Shown: positions 1-8,829 of the stretch, one piece after another
Layout of the letters: each line of letters opens with the position of its first letter
Numbering within the stretch: position 1 is the stretch's first letter
From: Dolomedes plantarius
Taxonomy: Eukaryota; Arthropoda; Arachnida; Araneae; Dolomedidae
Length of the DNA stretch: 64,000 bases
Reading direction: 5' to 3'
NCBI GenBank assembly: GCA_907164885.2
Contig: OU015496.1
Span: 134,743,697-134,807,696, forward strand
Translations under genes and position numbers: made by a program
Notes under the pieces: model-generated
The model's input: the letters and a program-made list of their open reading frames with translations, nothing else
Told to the model about the DNA's origin: nothing
Databases searched by the model: none

Positions 1-134
1 ATGCAATTTTCTCTTCAACTCAGCTGTTTGAAATTTTCACCTTAAATAAAGGAACAATTTCGTTTGATTGCGGACTGGAATAGCTGAAATTTGTAGGTCA
101 ACTTTAAAAATGTTAATGCTTTGTTTTTCCCTTA

Positions 135-153
135 AACACACACATACAAACAA

Positions 154-219
<66 letters not shown>
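135..219. repeat. (CA)n/(TA)n microsatellite
   Basis: A CA-rich stretch runs into an uninterrupted TA run. Open frames crossing it only encode the repeat (His-Thr then Ile-Tyr) and are not genes. Confidence 0.95.
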
Positions 220-223
<4 letters not shown>

Positions 224-1427
224 TATTCTGTAAATTCTTCAGGCGCATACACAAATACTAACATAAAACACATAGCAACTGTCTTCTATACAACAGAAAA
301 CTCTAAAAATGCAAGTCAGGATAACGAGTCTTCAATACAATATACGCCTAACGCACTTTCAATACCTCCAAGCAGCAGAAAAGAATACTGAGTTCTAATG
401 TCAATCTCAGGTATATTTATAGACTTCCATAGCTCCCCCGATCTGCCACCAGCTAGAAATCCCCAGAACGCACGAGAAAGATCTTCAAAGTTGGCGACCA
501 TTTGGCACCATATCGGCACATATGGCGATATATAATCAAAGTTGGCGATCAAAATAAGTCTCCAAAACCATCGCCAATTTGATAACTGTCATATTTGGCG
601 AGAATACCATACACTCCAAAATTCGTAATAATATGTAACATATTTATATAGGATGCCTGTCATCTCTGTCAGGCTGTGGAAATCCTATCTTACCGGTAGG
701 TAGATTCAGTTTTAAAGTATCATTTTATTTTATCTTACGATTTTAATAATTAATTATTTATCTGTCTGAATCCAAATTGGGTATTTTAAAACACATATTC
801 TTTCATTACTTGAATACTACAGTGTTGAAATACTGTCAAGCTAAGCGCCGTAAACTTCCTTGCTACAGTTGAAAGCCATTCGGAAATACTAGAAACAATT
901 TGGCGTCGGCTTTTCTTCAATGAAACAGTGAACTGATTGATTTCGATATTTATATACCCAGGTTAATGGCAACTGCAACTTATCCGTTTATATTAAGCGT
1001 AAAATTTTACGGAAATTTCCCCATATATTTTTTTTTCTCAATATGGAAATTTATTATCTTAATCATGATGACATCAAAGCGGAACAACGCATCGTGCAGC
1101 CGCGTTACTTGACAGAGACATTGCTTTTGAAGGAAAAGTCATTATTATTTTAATGGTTTATTCAATGCATGAATGCGTCCAGCATTTTCCTTGTATTAGT
1201 TGATGTGTTTGTTTATGAGGAAATGGAAATTGTTATGGGTATATACGAGGAACGATGTATAATAGAATCCCGTCATTATGTAAATGAAATTTCGGGATAT
1301 TACTGAGCCGGAAACGACATTACAGTAAACTACTGAAAATATCGCAGAATAGCTTCTATAAACGTCACGTGTTGAATAGTTTCAAAAGTATATCTCCACT
1401 GATAAATCTAAGCATGGAAATGGTGAA
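220..1427. other. AT-rich sequence, no gene recognised
   Basis: No long open frame, transposon terminus or RNA gene was recognised. The motif TTGGCGA recurs several times between about 490 and 600, which may mark a decayed repeat. Positions 1060-1130 are less AT-rich than their surroundings, but nothing there could be assigned. Confidence 0.5.
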
Positions 1428-1451
1428 TATATATATATATATATATATATA
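1428..1451. repeat. (TA)n microsatellite
   Basis: A short TA run lies flush against the left terminus of the Tigger-like element that starts at 1452. Confidence 0.9.
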
Positions 1452-2144
1452 CAGTGGTACCTAGACTTACGAGTTTTTCGAGATACGAGCATTCTCTCGG
1501 TAGATTTTTTGTTTCGAGTTACAAGCTAAAATTCGGGTTACGTGCTCATCAAATGAGAACACAAGGAGCATATAATATTTACAACTTTATGTACAATTAT
1601 TATACAATTGTATAATATTATTCTGAGACTACTATCCAGTCTTAAACCGAAAGATAGGATTCTGAGAAAACGTTCTTCGGATTCTCAGAAAGAAGAATCT
1701 GGACATTACAGCCACAGTGAATGATGCAACAATCGCCCAGCTTCCATGTCTCACTTGTTCACTTTAAGAGAGTAGGTGGTAATAAAAGAGAAAGTCAGGA
1801 AAGCGGGGTGAAAAGATTAAAAATCAACAAATAAGATTTAATTTTTCAGTTCAACCTTTCTCCTTCTCTTCCATCAGCAACTTCAAATCTGATCTCCAAG
1901 GTAATTGTTGTACATTACACTTAATAAAACAAATTTATTGCAATATATTCTATTGTATTGCATTTTTATACAATGTTCGTCGTTTATAAGCACGTTTTTC
2001 TTATTTAAAAACATGGAACAAAAATATTGCCGTGTTTTGGGGGAGCCCGGAACGAATTAATGGCATATCCATCCATTTCAATGGGGAAATTTGATTCGAG
2101 ATACGAGTATTTCGAGTTACGAGCTAAGTCATGGAACGAATTAA
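1452..2144. mobile_element. Tigger/pogo-like non-autonomous element, right end truncated
   Basis: The left end starts CAGTGGTACCTAGACTTACG directly after a TA run, which is the usual terminus and TA target of pogo/Tigger elements. The interior repeats CGAGTT and CGAGATACGAG motifs, and near 2090-2137 the opposite-orientation motifs GAGATACGAG and GAGTTACGAG appear. The expected right terminus, ending in CCACTG, is missing because the sequence passes into a GT microsatellite. No transposase was recognised. This is probably an old non-autonomous copy whose last ~25 bp were lost or overwritten by the repeat. Confidence 0.7.
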
Positions 2145-2178
2145 CGTGTGTGTGTGTGTGTGTGTGTGTGCGTGTGTG
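2144..2178. repeat. (GT)n microsatellite
   Basis: A GT run with one interruption stands where the right terminus of the preceding Tigger-like element should be. Confidence 0.9.
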
Positions 2179-3234
2179 ATTTTTTTTATTCTACTTATAA
2201 GCTTTCCTTCGGCCATCTACCATTTAGGTTGGCAGGCTAGTTGAAGTTTAATGGCGCATATATACAATTGTTAGGTAAACTTCTAATATGTATTTAAAAT
2301 CAAAATCCGTAGAATGTCTATTGCTTTTTACTGACTTCGGTTTTCTGTTTTTATTTCACCGTTCCTTAGTAATATCTTTTGCCTTTGGAAATTAAAAAAT
2401 ATTGCTTTTCAATATGAAAATATTGAAATTTTGGTGAACGACATGATTGTCCATGATTTTTAGGTATTCGTCAACAGAAAAAAAAGATAATGATATCAGA
2501 ATTTTAATTTGTGTAGTTCATGAAAATTTAAATATAAATAATTTAAAAGCAATAAAATTAACATCATTTAAAAGATCCTAATACAATGTTATTTTGTTGT
2601 TCGGTGCCTTAAAAGATCAATTTTGAATTTATTTTATCACATCTAATCCATTAATTGGCAACTAAATATTTTAAACATTACCTTATTTTATCATAACAGA
2701 ATTATTAAAAACCTTTTAAATTGATTTTTGGAAAGGCTAATTTTAGTTTATACGGTTTTCTGTATTATATAAAATATATTGTAAATTCTTGCATTTATTA
2801 GAAGAACGATAATTTTTTTTTCATAGAATCTTTTATTTTTTCGATTCTTTATTTAAAATACAGTGGAATAAAACAAACTGAAAGGTATGAGGCAAAGGAA
2901 GTAATTTGGATTAGTCATTTTAATAAAACAGTCTCATCAGTTACATTTTTAAATTTAGAATCATGTAAATGTACATATGGACTTTTTACAGATTGTACTG
3001 TCTTTTTCTCATATGCCTTTCCCTACAATTTAGGAGAGAAATTGATTGTAATTTCTGGCTCTGTTTGTATGTACCATATTTAGGTGAATTTTCATATTTA
3101 TTTCGGTATTAAAAGTGGGATTATTTTGTCGTAAAATGTGTCCTGTGTTTCATCGTTAAATAATTCCTATATTGTAATTTAATGATTAAATAAGATTAAT
3201 ACTTTTTTTGTAAATGTTGTACTGCAGAGTAAAG
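2179..3234. other. AT-rich sequence, no gene recognised
   Basis: No open frame of note, no terminal inverted repeat and no RNA gene was recognised. Confidence 0.5.
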
Positions 3235-3235
3235 T

Positions 3236-4650
3236 ACACTCATGGACAAAACAATTAGCGTACCAAGAAGGAGTCCTCAAACTGAAACGAAATTTTACAT
3301 ACGTAATGACTACTTTGATATAAGTAAATGATAAGAAAATCAAAGAAAAAGGATAATTTATTTCAGAGAAAAATGCAAAAGAACGGAGGAGTTAATACTC
3401 CGTTGGACCCCCTCTAGCGCGAATACACGATGCGATACGATCGGACATTGAGTCATAAAAGTTCGCATGATGTCTTGAGACATTTCGTTCCATATTTGCT
3501 GTAACCTTGCCTCTAGTTCGTTCAAACTCGTGGGATGCCCAACTCGTCGTCCCAAATGATCCCAGATATGCTCGATTGGAGACAAATCTGGGGATCGGGC
3601 AGGCCAAGGAAGGGTAGTAACAGTGCGGAGACCCTCTTGTGACACCCTTGCCGTATGAGGCCGAGCATTGTCTTGTTGAAAAATGGCTCCTGGGAGCCGT
3701 TGCATGAGTGTCAACACATGTGGTTGCAGGATTTCATGAACATACCGCTGGGCTGTCATGGTGCCACGGAACAATACTAGGGGTGACCGTGTATTGTAGG
3801 CAATGGCACTCCATACCATCACACAAGCTGTGGGAGTGATGTGTCGCTGTACAGCAAAGGCAGGATTGAAGCGTTCACCACGGGCTCTCCACACAATAAC
3901 ACGATTGTCATCACTGACGAGATTGAATCTGGATTCGTCGCTAAAGACGACCTGGTTCCATTTCGCTGCAGTCCAGTTTCCTCGTGCGCGGCAAAACTCC
4001 AAACGGAGGTGTCGATGGGTGGGCATCAAGGACAGCACACGTAATGGGCGCCGCGATACCAACTGTCCTTCAGCCAGGCACTTTCGTATGGTTCGAGAAG
4101 ATACAGAGGTCCCTAGTGAAGGTGCTACCTGTGCCTGGATGGCGGCCGATGAAGCAGTTGGCTGTACGCGTGCATTTCTTACGATGTGTCAGTCTTCTCG
4201 ACGACTGGTCTGTCGAGGGCGTCCTGAAACTGGTCTTGAAGTGTACATGACATCTCTCGGGTCCACTGGTCCCAACACCTCCTCACAACACAATCAGAGC
4301 GGCCTAATTGACGAGCTACTCACCTAGCTGACCACTCAGCTTCTATCATCCCGACGATTCTCCCTCTCTCAAACTGCGACAACTGCTGATATTGTCTTCG
4401 AACACGGCGTAATGGCATGTCTATCTCAGCTCTTCCTTTGTAAATGATTCAGCACACTCAAACAAGCTTTGGTTACCTATTTTATACTCCACAGAGTACG
4501 ATGTTCAACGCCCTCTACCGGCTATACGTAATGCGCAATCACGCTGCATTTCTAATCATTTGCACATCTCCCCGACATGTACCTTCATTGCAAGTTTCGT
4601 TACGATCCCGCAATTATTTCTTGGTGCGCTAATTTTTTTGTCCATGAGTG
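3236..4650 (-). mobile_element. Tc1-like transposon, full length but inactive
   Basis: The two ends are inverted repeats. The left reads CACTCATGGACAAAACAATT, and the reverse complement of the right reads CACTCATGGACAAAAAAATT; each is flanked by TA, the Tc1/mariner target duplication. The length of about 1.4 kb and one minus-strand transposase gene fit a canonical Tc1 layout. The gene is broken, so this copy could move only with a transposase supplied in trans. Confidence 0.9.
3358..4418 (-). pseudogene. Tc1-like transposase (broken)
   Basis: Start chosen at the ATG whose complement is at 4416-4418, because it opens the conserved MPLRR...YQQLSQFERGRIVGM helix-turn-helix. That frame meets a TGA about 33 codons in and later needs a frame change to reach the open stretch from 4062 to 3358. 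The open stretch holds the DDE domain: first Asp in FSDESRF, second Asp in FQQDNARPH, Glu in SPDLSPIEH. By hand count 32 residues separate the second Asp and the Glu, two fewer than the usual 34 of Tc1. The defects are inactivating. The copy at 44.15 kb belongs to the same subtype. Confidence 0.9.
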
Positions 4651-4689
4651 TATATCTCTACCAATAAATCTTTATATGTAAATGAGGAA

Positions 4690-4717
4690 TGTATGTATGT
4701 ATGTATGTATGTATGTA

Positions 4718-4762
<45 letters not shown>
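4690..4762. repeat. (TATG)n/(TG)n microsatellite
   Basis: Seven or so ATGT units are followed by an uninterrupted GT run. The small open frame across it encodes only the repeat. Confidence 0.95.
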
Positions 4763-4763
<1 letters not shown>

Positions 4764-4884
4764 TATTGTATATATGTATGTTATCACAGCGAAAGTAAAT
4801 CGTATGTTTCACAAATACATGCTAGGTATTTAATTGCTATTAAATTTATTTTTTAAGTTTTATAGCGCTCTTACCAATATGATG

Positions 4885-5180
4885 ATCAAGATCGTGTTCG
4901 ATTTAGTCCAACGGAATTGAGATATGGAATGGGGGTGCTGAGTTCAAATTCCGACCTGTACCATTAAATACCTTCCTACCAGGCTGGATATGGACACATT
5001 CGATCTCCAGACCTCCTGTCCTTCAATGCCGTCAGTTGGTGGGACCTCTCCAGATGTCGTCCTTGGTGGTGCCCCGTCAAATTTGAGGTGGCACTTGGAT
5101 AAACTCAGACTCTTGTGGTGTCATTATAAACTGGACCTGATCTGGGATGTTTCGGGAAGAGGGCGAGGGGATGCATAAAT
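4885..5180 (+). repeat. tRNA-derived SINE
   Basis: A B-box-like sequence, AGTTCAAATTCC, lies at about 4940-4951, in the right place for an RNA polymerase III internal promoter, and is followed by a GC-richer body. The body segment around 5055 (CAGATGTCGTCCTTGGTGGTGC) is shared with the copy at 40.6-40.9 kb, so this is a dispersed family. The A box is poorly preserved, and target duplications were not resolved. Confidence 0.55.
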
Positions 5181-5361
5181 CACAAAGTTCTTTTTTACTT
5201 TGGAGTGGCAATGTACATGACTGATACAAAAAATAATAAAAAAAAGTCATTAATCCATGCGCAATCTCGCAAACCAATATCACTCAGTCTCAGAATTTTC
5301 ACGGATTGCAATATACCGTACAAGGTGGTCTCTATGTTTATTACCTTAATGTTGCCACAAC

Positions 5362-5647
5362 CAGGGCTGCCGAGAGGGGGGTGGCAACTAGGGCACTTTG
5401 CCCCAGTTGCCACCCCCCTCTCGGGGGATAAAATTTTTAAAAAATTTATTTATTAGATTTCCTCAGAAAATATAACAAGAGAGCAGTGCAATGAAATATA
5501 ATAATTATGTTAATCATTTATGTAATAAAATTTTAAGTATGAGTAACTTAATTTGAGTGTGTGTTTCCGTCTCTTTGCATTTTTTATTTTTGTAGGGCCC
5601 CCAACAGAAGTTTGCCCAAGGCCACGTAAAGTCTCTGGGCGGCCCTG
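5362..5647. mobile_element. hAT-type MITE with internal hairpin
   Basis: The termini are inverted repeats: CAGGGCTGCCGAGAG on the left and, reversed, CAGGGCCGCCCAGAG on the right. The flanking octamers GCCACAAC and GCCACAGT match at six of eight positions, fitting the 8-bp target duplication of hAT elements. At 286 bp with no coding capacity it is a MITE. A long perfect hairpin lies just inside the left end (see its own entry). Confidence 0.75.
5371..5423. repeat. Near-perfect 24-bp stem hairpin inside the hAT MITE
   Basis: Nineteen bases at 5371-5389 are the exact reverse complement of 5405-5423. After one mismatch, GGGC (5391-5394) pairs with GCCC (5400-5403) around a 5-base loop. The stem is much richer in G+C than the surrounding sequence. 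Confidence 0.95.
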
Positions 5648-5930
5648 GCCACAGTTGTACGACGAGGCCAGTCAGGGATATTTTCCTGGCTAGTCATCAA
5701 CCAGCTATTTTTGAGATTTCTACACACTAAGTCTCGACGACAATTAAAGGCTGAAGTGTGTTTAACAATACGTTTGGCAGTTAAAATAAGTCACAAAAAC
5801 AAAGGCACAACAAGAGGAGGATGAATATATTTGACCTATTATAGATAGTAAGGTAGCAGATTTAAGAGGAAATTATAAAATATTATATAATTACCTTATG
5901 TTCTTGCAACTATATAGCAAGTAAAATGAA

Positions 5931-6552
5931 TACTGTACTGTTTTGGACTATAAGATGCACCTATTTACATAAATAAATCGACTTAAAATTGGGTCTTAAG
6001 TGCGTCTTATGGTACGAAGTAGCATTAAAATGAAATGAATATTTTATTATATTTATTATATATATTATACTTTTTATTACATATATATTTTATCTTTACT
6101 AGGTAAGAAATTGAAAATATTTTGATATACCTAACAAAACACAAAATATTCTTTTCTAAAAATCCTCCCATAAATTTGAGCTGTGTCTTATCTTCCGGTG
6201 TGTCTAATGCTTTCTCCACACCAACGGCGACAGCAACGAAAGAAGGGCACATTTTGCCACCTGTCTCTGTGACTGTCATAAAAGCCTTCACACCGCTAAG
6301 AGACGGGGAGAAGAGGCAATTTATTTCCACATGCGCATAATCTTCTCTTTCTACTCTGATTGGCTGTTGACCATGGCGGCAGAGAAAAAAGTTAAACTTT
6401 TTCCAACTTGAAAACGCAGAGACCAGAGACGGAGACGAACCTGGGGAGAGGAAATTTGTTTGTAATACGCATGCGCAACAACGACGATACATGGTTTTCG
6501 TCTCCGTCGCCGTTGGTACGGAGTACGCATTATGGTCCGAAAAACACGGTAG
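5931..6552. mobile_element. Unclassified inverted-repeat element
   Basis: The left end TACTGTACTGTTTTGGACTA and the reversed right end TACCGTGTTTTTCGGACCAT are imperfect inverted repeats, continued by ATAAGATGCAC and ATAATGCGTAC. The interior is richer in G+C than the flanks and has no transposase. The minus-strand open frame at 6025-6801 runs through the element and past its end, shows no family motif, and is probably fortuitous. The superfamily could not be assigned. Confidence 0.5.
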
Positions 6553-6710
6553 TTTCCCATATACACTAGGACCATATACTTCCAGAAAAACTGGGTCACT
6601 TTTGGAACTTGTAGCAATACTCACTTTCTCGTCAATGCTATCGTCCGCAAGCAGTTTATATGCAAAGACAGACATTTGTGGATACTGAAAAAGCTGATTG
6701 AGTAGCGAGC

Positions 6711-6802
6711 ATGGCAGGCGATCATGGTGTAGGGGAATTTCAGCGTGGTATGATAGTTGGTCCTCGTGCGACGTGCCATGGCATTTCGTAGATACAGGCA
6801 AT
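6711..6802 (+). pseudogene. Tc1-like transposase, N-terminal fragment
   Basis: From the ATG at about 6711 the frame reads MAGDHGVGEFQRGMIVGPR, followed by a weak match to GHSISEI. This is the first helix of the Tc1 paired-like DNA-binding domain; compare the N-terminus of the 49-kb copy (FDRGQIVGARRMGHSISEI). A stop interrupts the frame after about 27 codons and nothing downstream resembles transposase. It is a truncated relic. Confidence 0.6.
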
Positions 6803-7295
6803 TTAGAGTTTCAATTTCGATCTTTTCAAGGATATGTCTGGAAGAGAAGAATTAGGGAATAGAATGTTTACAACAGACGTTTGCTGATTAGTATAAACTC
6901 GATGCATAAATTTTAAACAAAATTGTACTTTAATCAGAATTATAATCAAGTTTTCAATACATATATTATCTGCACTTGAATTTCTGGTCTTATCCTGTAA
7001 ATCCTGATAAATTTTGAATAGTTATTAATATCTTGGATGCGGTAATATACGTAGATGAAATGATGTTGAACCGAAGCACTAAAATTGTGTACAGAGATTC
7101 ATTCTTGTATTTATTCATTGTATTCTCTCGCAAAAATTAACAGCACATTGATACCTTCTAGTCAAATAAGACTATTCGTCTCTTATGTATTGAAATGGAA
7201 AGGCTTGTTTTTACCATTTGTATTAATTACAAAAATACATATTATCAGTTTAAAATATTGAATAATATCTCTTAGTTTTCGAGGATTTTTATAAT

Positions 7296-7302
<7 letters not shown>
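6803..7302. other. AT-rich sequence, no gene recognised
   Basis: No element terminus, open frame or RNA gene was recognised between the Tc1 scrap and the TA tract at 7303. Confidence 0.5.

Positions 7303-7372
<70 letters not shown>
7303..7372. repeat. (TA)n microsatellite at the LTR retrotransposon's left border
   Basis: A TA run ends exactly where the 5' LTR begins. The matching tract on the far side of the element (17296-17377) suggests that the insertion split one tract. Confidence 0.9.
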
Positions 7373-7376
<4 letters not shown>

Positions 7377-7819
7377 ATAAATTAAATATTAGGCCCTCCA
7401 TTCTATCAGTTAAATTCCCTTTCCTAAATCCAATCCCCAGTAACATTACTTTAGCGCTTTAAAAACCCATAGCAACAGGACTTCCCATAAAACAGCAAAC
7501 GTTGCATTTCTACACGTGTATACGTCTCGAGAAAGGCGTGAGTTCGCATCGCCAGCCCCAAAATTCCGCTGACATTTCAAAACAACAGCCACATGTACCT
7601 CGCTTCTAGCGCGTAAGGTTGAAAGGTGATATTGCACTTCGCTCCTAGCATCTGAAATGAAAGGACGTATGTTACTATCGCTCCTAATAAAACGATTCGA
7701 CCCGACTGTTTCAAAATTTTAATTCCTTTCAGGCTGAGTCTAGCTCCAGCCATGTAAATTTGAGCTAGTTTTCCTTTTCAGGTTGCATTTTAAGAACGAG
7801 ATGTAATGATTATATTACA
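7373..7819 (+). repeat. 5' LTR of the gypsy element
   Basis: It begins TGTAATA and ends TATTACA, a perfect 7-bp terminal inverted repeat with TG/CA ends. It matches the 3' LTR with about 8 substitutions in 447 bp and no indel by eye. The small minus-strand frame at 7446-7637 is a chance frame; it is repeated in the other LTR. Confidence 0.95.
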
Positions 7820-7885
7820 TAGAGCCGACAGCGATTCGAACCTGTGCGTATCAACCTCAACGGACTTCGAATCCATTGCCTTGGA
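7820..7885 (-). other. Antisense tRNA-Ser(CGA)-like sequence at the primer-binding site
   Basis: Immediately after the 5' LTR the minus strand reads like the 3' three quarters of a class II tRNA-Ser. It contains an anticodon stem and loop with loop TTCGAAG (anticodon CGA), a long variable arm, AGGTTCGAATC of the T arm, and an acceptor end TCGGCTC. The T stem carries an extra base and the 5' part of the tRNA is not recognisable. A normal primer-binding site covers about 18 nt; here the similarity extends to roughly 65 nt. It is not a functional tRNA gene. Confidence 0.75.
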
Positions 7886-7983
7886 CTATGTGTGTGCGCG
7901 TGAAACACCGACCTTGAGAGAAGCGCAATAGGAGTTCGCCACTTGAAAATGAAATGACCTAGTTTTGATTTCCCTTTTCGAAA

Positions 7984-8826
7984 ATGACATCGAAAGATTT
8001 AAATAAAACATTGGCTGATCATCGTGACTCTGACCAACCTCAAGAAAAACAAGGGGATAATTCTGGAGTTTACGACAAACAATTATTGGAAAACAGTGCT
8101 ATATCTTCACCAAATCAATTAAGTAATCTTCCGAAATTTAATCCTGGTGGAATGGTCAAAATTAATAACTGGTTGAAATTCTTCGAGAAAAAGACTATTG
8201 AATTGCCGGAAGAAGAAAAACTACAAATATTTCCGGATTTTCTATCGGACGAGGCTTTGGAATTTTACATCGAAAACCTAATAGAATCACAAAAGTGGGA
8301 TGAAGTTAAAATAAAAATCAGTGACTATTTCTCAGAAGAAAAACAGTTTTCATTCGAAGATTTCAGAAGGTTGAGCCTTTCTGGAAGTCAAAATATAAAT
8401 GATTATTTTAAAAAGAAAATTAATATTGGTAAAGCATTAAAACTTGAAGAAGAAATTATAATTCAATGTCTCACAGACGGATTGCCGACAAGATACAGGG
8501 ATTTATTTTTAATATGTAACATTGGTACAACTACTGAGTGGATTTCCCTTGCGAGGAAAATGATCAACAGCTACGAAGATAGGAGGAAAGATCACCATAA
8601 TAGAGACATGCACAATCAACAGTCCGGTTTTCGCAGACCGTTCGATCGGCGAGATGACTATGACAGATTCCCACAGCACGAGTCACCTAGATTCCGGCAC
8701 CAACAACCGCGACCATGGCATAGATGGCCCCAGAATTTTCGAGAAGAGGAACGTCCTAGGACTCGTTTCCAGTCTCCACAAAATGCAAACAACTATAACA
8801 GCAACATGACAGAACAGCGACAATGA
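7984..8826 (+). CDS. gag: Gag protein of the Ty3/gypsy retrotransposon
   Basis: An intact 280-residue frame, expected to form the capsid-like particle that packages the element RNA in the cytoplasm. The central part (about residues 55-195, from FNPGGMVKINNWLKFF to WISLARKMINSY) is the helical retrotransposon gag core. The C-terminal 80 residues are rich in Arg, His, Gln and Pro and probably bind RNA. No CCHC zinc knuckle is present, which is unusual but not unique in gypsy gags. The start is the first ATG after the leader. The stop is a single TGA at 8824-8826, in the same frame as pol and separated from its ATG by one CGG codon, suggesting expression of Gag-Pol by stop-codon readthrough. Confidence 0.9.
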   Translation: MTSKDLNKTLADHRDSDQPQEKQGDNSGVYDKQLLENSAISSPNQLSNLPKFNPGGMVKINNWLKFFEKKTIELPEEEKLQIFPDFLSDEALEFYIENLIESQKWDEVKIKISDYFSEEKQFSFEDFRRLSLSGSQNINDYFKKKINIGKALKLEEEIIIQCLTDGLPTRYRDLFLICNIGTTTEWISLARKMINSYEDRRKDHHNRDMHNQQSGFRRPFDRRDDYDRFPQHESPRFRHQQPRPWHRWPQNFREEERPRTRFQSPQNANNYNSNMTEQRQ

Positions 8827-8829
8827 CGG

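Noticed and set aside
2870..2890. CAGTGGAATAAAACAAACTG as another pogo-type terminus
   Set aside because: No partner inverted repeat or TA target could be found within several kb.
3803..4327. A 174-codon plus-strand frame over the Tc1 element
   Set aside because: It is antisense to the transposase and shows no independent similarity; a shadow of the real frame.
6025..6801. A 258-codon minus-strand open frame that could be a host gene
   Set aside because: It begins outside the inverted-repeat element at 5931-6552, runs through its interior, overlaps the Tc1 scrap on the other strand, shows no domain, and ends in a low-complexity Asn/Tyr/Ile tail.
7820..7885. A functional tRNA-Ser gene on the minus strand
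   Set aside because: The 5' acceptor and D-arm parts are missing and the T stem has an extra base, so it cannot fold as a complete tRNA.
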